A stretch of DNA of 5,329 bases. Origin: Actinomycetes bacterium (GTDB lineage Bacteria > Actinomycetota > Actinomycetes > Actinomycetales > Microbacteriaceae). Below the pieces are notes generated by a model, which worked only from the letters and a program-made list of their open reading frames with translations, made no database searches and was not told the origin of the DNA. Position numbers and translations under genes: made by a program. The stretch spans positions 1-5,329 of the forward strand of contig JAEYUT010000299.1 of the NCBI GenBank assembly GCA_023432305.1. The letters run 5' to 3'. This document shows positions 1 through 5,329 of the stretch, in pieces; position 1 is the first letter of the stretch; every line of letters starts with the position of its first letter.

Positions 1-503
1 GCATGATCGAGGAGGGCCGCCGCCGCCAGCCGGGCATCGAGTTCATCGAAGCCGACGCCGAGCGCCTGCCCTTCGGCGACGAGGAGTTCGACGCCGTCAC
101 CATCAGCTTCGGACTGCGCAACGTCAACCGTCCGCTCGTCGCCCTGAGCGAGATGTACCGGGTGCTCAAGCCCGGTGGCCGCCTCGTCATCTGCGAGTTC
201 TCGCACCCCACCAACATCGTGATGCGCACCGGATACGAGGCGTACCTGAAGATCGCGATGCCGCTCGTGGCGAAGCTCGCCAGCTCCAACCCCGCCGCCT
301 ACACCTACCTCGTCGAGTCGATCCAGCAGTGGCCCGACCAGGCGACCCTCAGCAAGTGGATCCGCGGTGTCGGCTTCACTCGCGTCGCCCACCGCAACCT
401 CACCGGTGGCGTTGTGGCGCTCCATCGCGGCCGGAAGCCGATCGACCCCGCTGTGCGGGCGTCGGCCGCCCGTCGGCGCGCGACCCGCAAGCCCTCCACC
501 TGA
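1..503 (+). CDS. menG: Demethylmenaquinone methyltransferase, C-terminal part (5' end outside window)
   Basis: This enzyme makes menaquinone by SAM-dependent C-methylation of the demethylmenaquinol ring, the last step of menaquinone synthesis, at the cytoplasmic face of the membrane. The reading frame is open from the left edge. The ATG at position 3 is internal, because the fragment (about 166 codons) is well short of the usual 230-250 residues and lacks the N-terminal glycine-rich SAM motif. Family marks that remain, counted from that ATG, are ADAERLPF (17-24), FGLRNV (36-41), the UbiE/COQ5 signature RVLKPGGRLVICEFS (53-67) and NLTGGVVALHRG (132-143), followed by a basic tail of about 20 residues. 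The stop is TGA at 501-503. Eighteen bases separate it from the polyprenyl synthase, which makes the isoprenoid tail of the same quinone, so co-transcription is likely. In organisms with ubiquinone the same family is UbiE; the high-GC actinobacterial setting favours the menaquinone role. Identity is confident; the true start cannot be seen. Confidence 0.93.
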   Translation, partial: MIEEGRRRQPGIEFIEADAERLPFGDEEFDAVTISFGLRNVNRPLVALSEMYRVLKPGGRLVICEFSHPTNIVMRTGYEAYLKIAMPLVAKLASSNPAAYTYLVESIQQWPDQATLSKWIRGVGFTRVAHRNLTGGVVALHRGRKPIDPAVRASAARRRATRKPST

Positions 504-521
504 ACCAGGACACACACCCCC

Positions 522-1583
522 GTGACCTCGACCTCCTCGATCACCCGCCGACGCACGCTCAGCGCCACACTGGGCCTCGGCGAGACGCTGTTCGCCTCCA
601 GTGAGGAGCGCAGCTTCGCCCGCGCCATCGAGGACGGCCTCGAGAAGGTCGAAGCGGGACTCTCCGCGCAGCTGACGTTCGCCGACGACATCGCGGATGC
701 CACCAGCCGCTACCTCATGGACGCCGGCGGGAAGCGCGTGCGCCCCGTGCTCGCGCTGCTCACGGCTCAGCTCGGCGAGGGCATCAACGCCGACGTCATC
801 ACGGCCGCGCAGGCCATCGAGATCACCCACGTCGCCTCGCTCTACCACGACGATGTGATGGACGACGCCCACATGCGCCGCGGGGTGCCGAGCGCGCAGA
901 CGGTGTGGGGCAACTCGGTTGCGATCCTCACCGGCGACCTCATGTTCGCCCGCGGCTCGAAGCTCATCGCGAGCCTCGGGGAGCGCGCCCTCACCCTCCA
1001 GGCCGACGTGTTCGAGCGGCTCTGCCTCGGCCAGCTGCACGAGACGGTCGGCCCGAAGGACGGCGACGACCCCATCGAGCACTACCTCGGCGTGCTGGCA
1101 GACAAGACCGGATCGCTCATCGCGGCAGCCGCCATCACGGGCGTCATCTTCTCGAACGCGCCCGAGGAGTACCGCACCCCCGTCGAGCTCTACGGCGAGC
1201 GGATCGGCGTCGCCTTCCAGCTCGTCGACGACGTCATCGACCTCTCCTCGGCGATCGAGGAGACCGGCAAGTCCGCCGGCACCGACCTGCGTGCTGGCGT
1301 TCCGACGCTGCCGCTGCTGTACCTGCGCCGTCTCGCCGAGACGGATGAGGCGGCCGCCGCGCTCCTCGAGCGGCTCGAGCTCGCATCCGCACCCGAGGCC
1401 GACCCCGCGCTGTTCACCGCAGCCGTGCGCGAACTGCGCGAGCACCCGGTGACCGCCGAGACGCTCGCCGAAGCCCGCCGCTGGTCGGATGAGGCGATCG
1501 CCGCACTCGAGCCGCTACCCCAAGGTCCCGTCAAGAAGGCCCTCACTCGTTTCGCCGAGGCGATCGTCCAGCGATCCGCCTGA
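522..1583 (+). CDS. Long-chain trans-polyprenyl diphosphate synthase (menaquinone side chain)
   Basis: This protein is predicted to condense isopentenyl diphosphate units head-to-tail onto an allylic primer to make the all-trans polyprenyl tail of menaquinone. At 353 residues it has the expected isoprenoid synthase layout: GKRVRP (70-75), the first aspartate-rich motif DDVMD (110-114) followed by RRG (119-121), GQ (170-171), the K195-T196 pair, and the second aspartate-rich motif DDVID (236-240) with GKSAGTDL (249-256). The residues 5 and 4 before DDVMD are A105 and S106. Short-chain farnesyl or geranyl synthases usually carry bulky aromatics there, so small residues point to a long product; exact length is not readable. 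The start is GTG at 522, with a weak AGGA at 507-510 whose 11-base spacing is rather long. A later start inside the first 30 residues is possible, since the catalytic fold begins after about residue 30. Its position directly after menG supports the quinone role. Related names include HepT, GrcC and IspB, so no symbol is assigned. Confidence 0.92.
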   Translation: MTSTSSITRRRTLSATLGLGETLFASSEERSFARAIEDGLEKVEAGLSAQLTFADDIADATSRYLMDAGGKRVRPVLALLTAQLGEGINADVITAAQAIEITHVASLYHDDVMDDAHMRRGVPSAQTVWGNSVAILTGDLMFARGSKLIASLGERALTLQADVFERLCLGQLHETVGPKDGDDPIEHYLGVLADKTGSLIAAAAITGVIFSNAPEEYRTPVELYGERIGVAFQLVDDVIDLSSAIEETGKSAGTDLRAGVPTLPLLYLRRLAETDEAAAALLERLELASAPEADPALFTAAVRELREHPVTAETLAEARRWSDEAIAALEPLPQGPVKKALTRFAEAIVQRSA

Positions 1584-1592
1584 CCCACCCCC

Positions 1593-1606
1593 GGCGCACG
1601 CGCGCC
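1593..1606 (+). other. Short GC hairpin just before the reductase ribosome binding site
   Basis: A perfect 5-bp stem (GGCGC at 1593-1597, GCGCC at 1602-1606) closes a 4-base ACGC loop in the 39-base gap between the polyprenyl synthase stop and the reductase start. It ends one base before the AGGAAGGA ribosome binding site. No T-run follows, so it is unlikely to stop transcription. It could slow ribosome loading or protect the downstream message, but such short stems occur by chance in DNA this GC-rich. Confidence 0.25.
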
Positions 1607-1607
1607 C

Positions 1608-1615
1608 AGGAAGGA
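1608..1615 (+). promoter_or_regulatory. Strong ribosome binding site for the ferredoxin reductase
   Basis: AGGAAGGA lies 7 bases before the ATG at 1623, a near-ideal purine-rich Shine-Dalgarno sequence at normal spacing. It fixes the reductase start and is the clearest ribosome binding site in the window. The polyprenyl synthase, the lipoprotein and the cardiolipin synthase have weak sites or none, so the reductase may be translated more efficiently than its neighbours. Confidence 0.75.
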
Positions 1616-1622
1616 CCTCCCC

Positions 1623-2975
1623 ATGAAGCTCCGTCTCGCCATCGTGGGCGCCGGACCCGCCGGCATCTACGCCGCCGACATCCTGCTCAAGCACGAGCGC
1701 GCCTTCGAGGTCTCGATCGACCTGTTCGATCAGCTTCCCGCGCCCTACGGCCTCGTCCGCTACGGCGTGGCACCCGACCACCCGCGCATCAAGGGCATCA
1801 TCAACGCGCTGCGCGACGTGCTCGACCGGGGTGACATCCGCATCTTCGGCAACGTGCGCTACGGCACCGACATCACACTCGAGGACCTCAAGCGCCACTA
1901 CCACGCGGTCATCTTCGCGACCGGCGCGGTGCGCGACGCCGAGCTCGACATCCCCGGTGTCGAGCTGGACGGCAGCTACGGCGCCGCCGACTTCGTGAGC
2001 TGGTTCGACGGGCACCCGGACGTGCCGCGCGAGTGGCCGCTCGAGGCGCAGTCGATCGCGGTTCTCGGCAACGGCAACGTCGCGCTCGACGTGGCGCGGA
2101 TGCTCGTTAAGCACCCCGAGGATCTGCTTCCCACGGAGATCCCAGCGAACGTGTACGAGGGCCTGAAGTCCTCGCCCGTCACCGACGTCCACGTGTTCGG
2201 CCGCCGCGGCCCCATGCAGGTGAAGTTCACCCCGCTCGAGTTGCGCGAGCTCGGCGAGCTGCGCGACGTCGACATGATCGTCTACGACGAGGACTTCGAC
2301 TACGACGCCGCCTCGAAGGCCGCCATCGAGTCGAACAAGCAGGTCTTCGTGATCGACAAGGTGCTCTCGCAGTGGCGCCAGCGCGAAGTCGGCCAGGCGT
2401 CGCGTCGCCTGCACCTGCACTTCTACGCCAAGCCCGTCGAGATCCTCGGCGAAGACGGCAAGGTCACCGGGTACCGCTACGAGCGCACCGAGCCGGACGG
2501 CGAGGGCGGTGTGCGCGGCACGGGCGAGATCCGCGAGATCCCCGTGCAGGCGGTGTACCGCGCGATCGGATACTTCGGCTCGCCGCTGGACGGCATCCCG
2601 TTCGACAAGAAGCACGGTGTGATCCCGAACCACGAAGGTCAGGTGCTCGACAAGCACAACGACATCGTGCCCGGGGTGTACACCACCGGCTGGATCAAGC
2701 GCGGCCCGGTGGGACTCATCGGCCACACCAAGTCGGATGCGATGGAGACCATCTCGCACCTTGTCAACGGCCAGGCGTCGTGGTGGACCCCCGCCGAGCC
2801 CGACGAGGCGGCGGTGGTGCGCATGCTCGACGATCGCGGTGTGAAGTACACCGACCTCGACGGATGGCACCGCCTCGACGAGCACGAGATCGCACTCGGC
2901 CAGGCCGAGGGTCGCGCGCGCATCAAGGTGGTTCCCCGCGAGGAGATGGTGGCGGTCAGCCGCGACGAGGTGTGA
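1623..2975 (+). CDS. fprA: FprA-type ferredoxin-NADP+ reductase (adrenodoxin reductase family)
   Basis: This soluble FAD enzyme moves electrons from NADPH, one at a time, to a ferredoxin or similar iron-sulfur carrier that in turn feeds cytochromes P450 or other reductive enzymes. Its 450 residues are close to the roughly 456 of Mycobacterium tuberculosis FprA. The N-terminal FAD-binding motif is GAGPAG (9-14). The family-typical PAPYGLVRYGVAPDH follows at 39-53. The NADPH-binding motif GNGNVALDVAR is at 149-159, with the arginine pair R194-R195 (in GRRGP) that would contact the NADPH 2'-phosphate. GWIKRGPVGLIGHTKSDA at 356-373 is the conserved FAD and nicotinamide contact segment. The start is ATG at 1623 with a strong ribosome binding site. 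There is no ferredoxin or P450 gene in the window, so the partner is unknown. It lies 39 bases behind the polyprenyl synthase on the same strand and is probably in the same transcript, although a direct role in quinone synthesis is not established. No key motif is missing. Confidence 0.94.
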   Translation: MKLRLAIVGAGPAGIYAADILLKHERAFEVSIDLFDQLPAPYGLVRYGVAPDHPRIKGIINALRDVLDRGDIRIFGNVRYGTDITLEDLKRHYHAVIFATGAVRDAELDIPGVELDGSYGAADFVSWFDGHPDVPREWPLEAQSIAVLGNGNVALDVARMLVKHPEDLLPTEIPANVYEGLKSSPVTDVHVFGRRGPMQVKFTPLELRELGELRDVDMIVYDEDFDYDAASKAAIESNKQVFVIDKVLSQWRQREVGQASRRLHLHFYAKPVEILGEDGKVTGYRYERTEPDGEGGVRGTGEIREIPVQAVYRAIGYFGSPLDGIPFDKKHGVIPNHEGQVLDKHNDIVPGVYTTGWIKRGPVGLIGHTKSDAMETISHLVNGQASWWTPAEPDEAAVVRMLDDRGVKYTDLDGWHRLDEHEIALGQAEGRARIKVVPREEMVAVSRDEV

Positions 2976-2985
2976 CACTGGTCGC

Positions 2986-3369
2986 ATGAGTCGCGCACTC
3001 CGCGCTGGGAGTGTCGCGGCGGCGCTCGCCGTCGCGCTGATCGGATGCGCCTCCAGCGGCGTCGGCACGAAGGTCGACGTCCCGATCCCGGATGATGCGA
3101 CCGTGCAGGAGCCCTACGGTCCGTGGGCGTTCGTCGTCGACGGCGACCTGCATGTGGGCATGGCGGGCAGCTCGACCTGCCCGCCCACCCCGACGCACCT
3201 CGACACGGAGGGCGAGCTGCTCGTGGTGACGATCGGCATGCCCGCCGATCAGGAGATCTGCACCAACGATCTGGTGCCGGCGATCTTCCAGGTCGACGTC
3301 GACGAGATCCCCGAGCAGGTCGAGTTCGTGCACGGCGACGAGCGGACGACAGTCGACGTCGTCGGGTGA
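2986..3369 (+). CDS. Small acidic predicted lipoprotein, function unknown
   Basis: I do not recognise this 127-residue protein. The N-terminus reads as a lipoprotein signal: arginines at 3 and 6, an alanine/valine-rich core at about 10-18, and a lipobox LIGC (18-21), so C21 would be lipidated and the mature protein anchored to the outer face of the membrane. The mature part is strikingly acidic. I count 20 Asp/Glu against two basic residues (K29, R120). Two further cysteines (C65 and C92) could form a disulfide outside the cell. The rest alternates short hydrophobic and polar stretches, suggesting a small beta-rich domain, but this is a guess. ATG at 2986 is the only start that gives a whole signal peptide. 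No clear ribosome binding site precedes it, and with just 10 bases after the fprA stop, translation may depend on coupling. A real gene is supported by the signal peptide and in-frame GC-rich third positions. It ends 6 bases from the opposing cls stop. Confidence 0.75.
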   Translation: MSRALRAGSVAAALAVALIGCASSGVGTKVDVPIPDDATVQEPYGPWAFVVDGDLHVGMAGSSTCPPTPTHLDTEGELLVVTIGMPADQEICTNDLVPAIFQVDVDEIPEQVEFVHGDERTTVDVVG

Positions 3370-3370
3370 T

Positions 3371-3390
3371 GCCGCCTACTGCAGGGCGGC
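3371..3390. terminator. GC hairpin at the convergent junction, possible two-way terminator
   Basis: GCCGCC (3371-3376) pairs with GGCGGC (3385-3390) around an 8-base loop, giving a perfect 6-bp all-GC stem. It lies between and partly over the stop codons of two genes facing each other, where both transcripts should end, and it covers the last codons of cls. No T-run follows on either strand, so a classical intrinsic terminator is not shown. Actinobacterial terminators often lack one, which keeps the call open. Confidence 0.35.
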
Positions 3391-4851
3391 GGTGAGGCGC
3401 AGCACGTTGTCGAGGATGGCGATGCGGGCGGGGCGCTTCTCCCACTCCTCGAGCGAGAGCGGACGGCTCACGGCGCGGTACTCGTCCTCGATCTCCTTCA
3501 GCTGCGCGAGGAACGAATCTCCGTGCACCAGCACCGAGACCTCCATGTTGAGCGTGAAGGAGCGCATGTCCATGTTGCTGGAGCCGATGACCGCGACCTC
3601 CCCGTCGAAGGTCATGTGCTTGGCATGCAGCACCGTCGGCGCGGGATAGAGGTAGATCTTCACCCCCGCCTTCAGCAGCTGCTCGTAGTAGCTGCGCTGC
3701 GCGTGGTAGACGAAGAACTGGTCGCCGATCTCGGAGACGAACAGCTCCACATCGACACCCGACTGCGCCGCCGTGGTCACCGCGTACAGCATCGAGTCAT
3801 CCGGCACGAAATACGGGCTCACGAGCACGATCCGCTGCTTTGCGGAGTACACGAGCGAGTTCAGCAGTCGCAGGTTGTTCTCGCCGGGGAACCCGGGTCC
3901 GCTCGGCACCACCTGGCAGTCGAGATCGCCCGTGCCGGGGCGCATCGCGGACTCCACCTCGCGCACGATGAGCTCATCCGTCTCGGAGTACCAGTCGGTC
4001 GCGAAGATCGCGTCGAGTGCGGCGACGACGGGACCCTCGAAGCGCGCCCAGTAGTCCTTCCAGCGGAGCCCGCGCCGGTGGTTCTTCCGCTTCTGGTACG
4101 GCTCTTCGATGATGTTGAGCGAGCCGGTGTAGGCGATCTCTCCGTCGATGATGACGAGCTTGCGGTGGTTGCGCAGGTCGGGGCGACGCAGCCGCCGACG
4201 CAGCGGCAGGAACGGCAGCATGAGGTGCCATTCCACGCCGATCTCGTCCAGGCGCTTCTTCGTGCGGCGGTACCCGGGGTACTGGATGTTGCCCAGGTGA
4301 TCCAGCAGCACCCGCACCTTCACGCCGCGTGCACGCACCTCCGCGAGGGCGTCGAAGAACGGCTCCGTGGTGTCATCGAGCGACAGGATGTAGAACTCCA
4401 CGTTCACGATGCGACGCGCGGCGCGGATGTCCGCGATCATCGCATCGAGCGCCTCCTGGTTGTCGTGCCACATCTGCGCGCTGTTGCCGCTTGCCATCGG
4501 CATCGCCGTGAGGCTCCGGTTGAGCTCGGTGATCGCCGGCAGCCAGTCGGGCCAGGCATCCTCATCGTGAACGAGCACCGAGCCCTCGGTGGCGTCGCGG
4601 ATGTACTCGTCGATCTCGCGCTGCTTGCGGCGACGCCGCCGGGGGAGCCGGGCGCTGCCGAAGATCAGGAAGAACACCAGCCCCGCGTACGGGATGAAGA
4701 AGATCGCCAGCAGCCACGCCATCGCCGTCTGCGGACGTCGATTGCGGGGCACGATGATGAGCGCGGCGATGCGGATGGCGAGGTCGACGGCGACGAGCAG
4801 GACGATGATCGCGAGGCTCAGCCACGCAGTCAGCTCACTCGACACGGTCAC
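3376..4851 (-). CDS. cls: Cardiolipin synthase, phospholipase D superfamily
   Basis: This membrane enzyme makes cardiolipin, in the classical bacterial reaction by joining two phosphatidylglycerols with release of glycerol. The 491 residues match the Cls plan. Two N-terminal membrane helices (about 8-34 and 42-66) are followed by a very basic patch (RRRRRK, 71-76) that should stay in the cytoplasm, then two phospholipase D domains. The HKD motifs are complete: H229, K231, D236 followed by GSLN, and H409, K411, D416 followed by GSSNMD. They would supply the catalytic histidines of the phosphoenzyme mechanism. NVEFYILSLDD (150-160) is another Cls-like stretch. The start is taken as GTG at 4849-4851, which leaves only seven residues before the first helix. 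A second GTG two codons later is equally possible. No good ribosome binding site or promoter is visible upstream. Some actinobacteria use a CDP-alcohol phosphatidyltransferase instead, but the HKD motifs settle this one as the phospholipase D type. The gene stands alone on its strand apart from yajQ upstream. Confidence 0.93.
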   Translation of the reverse strand: MTVSSELTAWLSLAIIVLLVAVDLAIRIAALIIVPRNRRPQTAMAWLLAIFFIPYAGLVFFLIFGSARLPRRRRRKQREIDEYIRDATEGSVLVHDEDAWPDWLPAITELNRSLTAMPMASGNSAQMWHDNQEALDAMIADIRAARRIVNVEFYILSLDDTTEPFFDALAEVRARGVKVRVLLDHLGNIQYPGYRRTKKRLDEIGVEWHLMLPFLPLRRRLRRPDLRNHRKLVIIDGEIAYTGSLNIIEEPYQKRKNHRRGLRWKDYWARFEGPVVAALDAIFATDWYSETDELIVREVESAMRPGTGDLDCQVVPSGPGFPGENNLRLLNSLVYSAKQRIVLVSPYFVPDDSMLYAVTTAAQSGVDVELFVSEIGDQFFVYHAQRSYYEQLLKAGVKIYLYPAPTVLHAKHMTFDGEVAVIGSSNMDMRSFTLNMEVSVLVHGDSFLAQLKEIEDEYRAVSRPLSLEEWEKRPARIAILDNVLRLTAALQ

Positions 4852-4878
4852 AGTCTGTCAGCAGTCGTCGCCCGCCGT

Positions 4879-4933
4879 CCGGAGGCGCGAGCGCCCACGT
4901 CACGACAGACGGCCCGCACCCGGAGGCGCGAGC
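4879..4933. repeat. Pair of 14-bp direct repeats between cls and yajQ
   Basis: The 14-mer CCGGAGGCGCGAGC occurs at 4879-4892 and again, identical, at 4920-4933, with starts 41 bases apart. The bases on either side differ, so the match stops sharply. It lies in the 102-base gap between the yajQ stop and the cls start. On the cls side this is where regulatory sites would be expected, so a paired protein-binding site is possible; a small chance or slippage duplication is just as likely. Confidence 0.5.
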
Positions 4934-4937
4934 CGTC
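4908..4937 (-). terminator. Hairpin downstream of yajQ, candidate terminator
   Basis: GACGGC (4908-4913) pairs with GCCGTC (4932-4937), and after one mismatched position CGC (4915-4917) pairs with GCG (4928-4930), leaving a 10-base loop. Read leftward, the stem begins 16 bases past the yajQ stop codon, which is a usual place for a terminator. There is no T-run. GACGGC at 4908-4913 could instead pair with another GCCGTC at 4874-4879, so two mutually exclusive folds exist. One of the 14-bp repeats forms part of the loop and right arm. Confidence 0.35.
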
Positions 4938-4953
4938 GGTCCGACCGTGAGAG

Positions 4954-5329
4954 TCAGCGGAAGTTGATGAACTGGAGCGCGACATCCAGATCCTTGCCCT
5001 TGAGCAGGGCGATGACAGCCTGGAGGTCGTCGCGGCTCTTCGACTGCACACGCAGCTCGTCGCCCTGGATCTGCGACTTCACGCCCTTCGGGCCCTCATC
5101 GCGGATGATCTTGGAGATCTTCTTGGCATCCTCGCTTGAGATGCCCTCCTTGATCTTCGCCTCGATGCGGTACTCCTTGCCGGAGGGGAACGGGTCGCCC
5201 GCGTCGAGCGAACGCAGCGAGACGCCGCGCTTGATGAGCTTCTGCTCGAAGACGTCGAGCACCGCCTTCACGCGGTCCTCGGAGTTCGCCTTCATGAGGA
5301 TCTTCTCGCCGGAGAACTCGATCGAGGCG
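4954..5329 (-). CDS. yajQ: YajQ-family nucleotide-binding protein, N-terminus outside window
   Basis: YajQ proteins are small cytoplasmic proteins with two ferredoxin-like folds. Members in Xanthomonas and Pseudomonas bind cyclic di-GMP and act with transcription regulators; the role in actinobacteria is not established. The frame stays open to the right edge, and the codons before the ATG at 5293-5295 read [11 protein letters not shown], continuous with the family. That ATG is therefore internal and not the start. The visible part is about 124 of roughly 160 residues. Typical family segments, counted from that internal ATG, are [12 protein letters not shown] (1-12), FPSGKEYRI (36-44), a lysine-rich [17 protein letters not shown] (48-64) and the C-terminal [25 protein letters not shown] region (89-113). 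The stop is TGA at 4954-4956. About 38 N-terminal residues and the ribosome binding site lie beyond the window. It precedes cls on the same strand with a 102-base gap that holds a possible terminator, so shared transcription is uncertain. Confidence 0.92.
   Translation of the reverse strand, partial: ASIEFSGEKILMKANSEDRVKAVLDVFEQKLIKRGVSLRSLDAGDPFPSGKEYRIEAKIKEGISSEDAKKISKIIRDEGPKGVKSQIQGDELRVQSKSRDDLQAVIALLKGKDLDVALQFINFR

Noticed and set aside
3..5. ATG at position 3 as the start of menG
   Set aside because: The fragment would lack the SAM-binding motif, and the frame is open to the edge. The residues match the middle of the family.
1515..3068. A 517-codon open frame on the minus strand opposite fprA
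   Set aside because: It mirrors a gene with complete FAD and NADPH motifs. Long antisense frames are expected where third positions are almost all G or C, and its translation has no recognisable domain.
3523..4950. A 475-codon open frame on the plus strand opposite cls
   Set aside because: It is the antisense shadow of cls, whose two HKD motifs fix the true strand. The product is a histidine/arginine/valine-rich low-complexity string.
4871..4953. A sigma-70-like promoter for cls in the gap
   Set aside because: I could not find a -35/-10 pair with sensible spacing on the minus strand. The gap is too GC-rich for a convincing match.
694..5107. Apparent excess of CGGATG (11 on the plus strand, 4 as CATCCG), suggesting a genome-wide signal motif
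   Set aside because: A same-composition hexamer, GCGATG/CATCGC, is about as common by my hand count, so codon and dinucleotide bias explains it. No strand or position pattern stands out.
5293..5295. ATG as the start of yajQ on the minus strand
   Set aside because: The frame continues to the right edge, and the preceding residues (IEFSGEKIL) fit the conserved YajQ sequence.
1..5329. A hidden defence, phage or mobile system
   Set aside because: All six genes have housekeeping-like lengths and uniform composition. There are no integrase, transposase, tRNA, inverted terminal repeats or CRISPR-like spacing.

Overview
This window looks like ordinary core chromosome from a high-GC actinobacterium. 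Nearly every third codon position is G or C, there are GTG starts, and the gene content points to a menaquinone-using Gram-positive. The proteins feel closest to Microbacteriaceae (Microbacterium-like), but that lineage call comes from general familiarity, not from a search. Coding density is very high. I see no RNA gene, insertion sequence, phage gene or CRISPR array.

The left 3.4 kb is a tight rightward run of four genes. It opens with the C-terminal two thirds of demethylmenaquinone methyltransferase (menG/ubiE, cut by the window edge). A long-chain trans-polyprenyl diphosphate synthase follows 18 bases later. Next, after 39 bases and a strong ribosome binding site, comes an FprA-type NADPH-ferredoxin reductase of the adrenodoxin reductase family. 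Ten bases further on is a small, very acidic predicted lipoprotein of unknown function. The first two genes make and finish menaquinone: the synthase builds the isoprenoid tail and MenG performs the ring methylation. The reductase supplies single electrons to ferredoxin-type carriers, and its link to the quinone genes is positional only.

The right 2 kb runs leftward. A cardiolipin synthase of the phospholipase D superfamily ends 6 bases from the lipoprotein's stop codon, with a GC-rich hairpin over the junction. Behind it is a 102-base gap holding a 14-bp direct repeat and a hairpin. The window ends inside a YajQ-family gene whose N-terminus lies beyond the right edge.

Three of the six genes concern the cell membrane: quinone tail, quinone head and cardiolipin. 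A fourth, the predicted lipoprotein, would be anchored on its outer face. I found no convincing sign of a new multi-gene system. The items most worth a second look are the orphan acidic lipoprotein, the placement of fprA directly behind menaquinone genes, and the repeat/hairpin structures at the two gene junctions.
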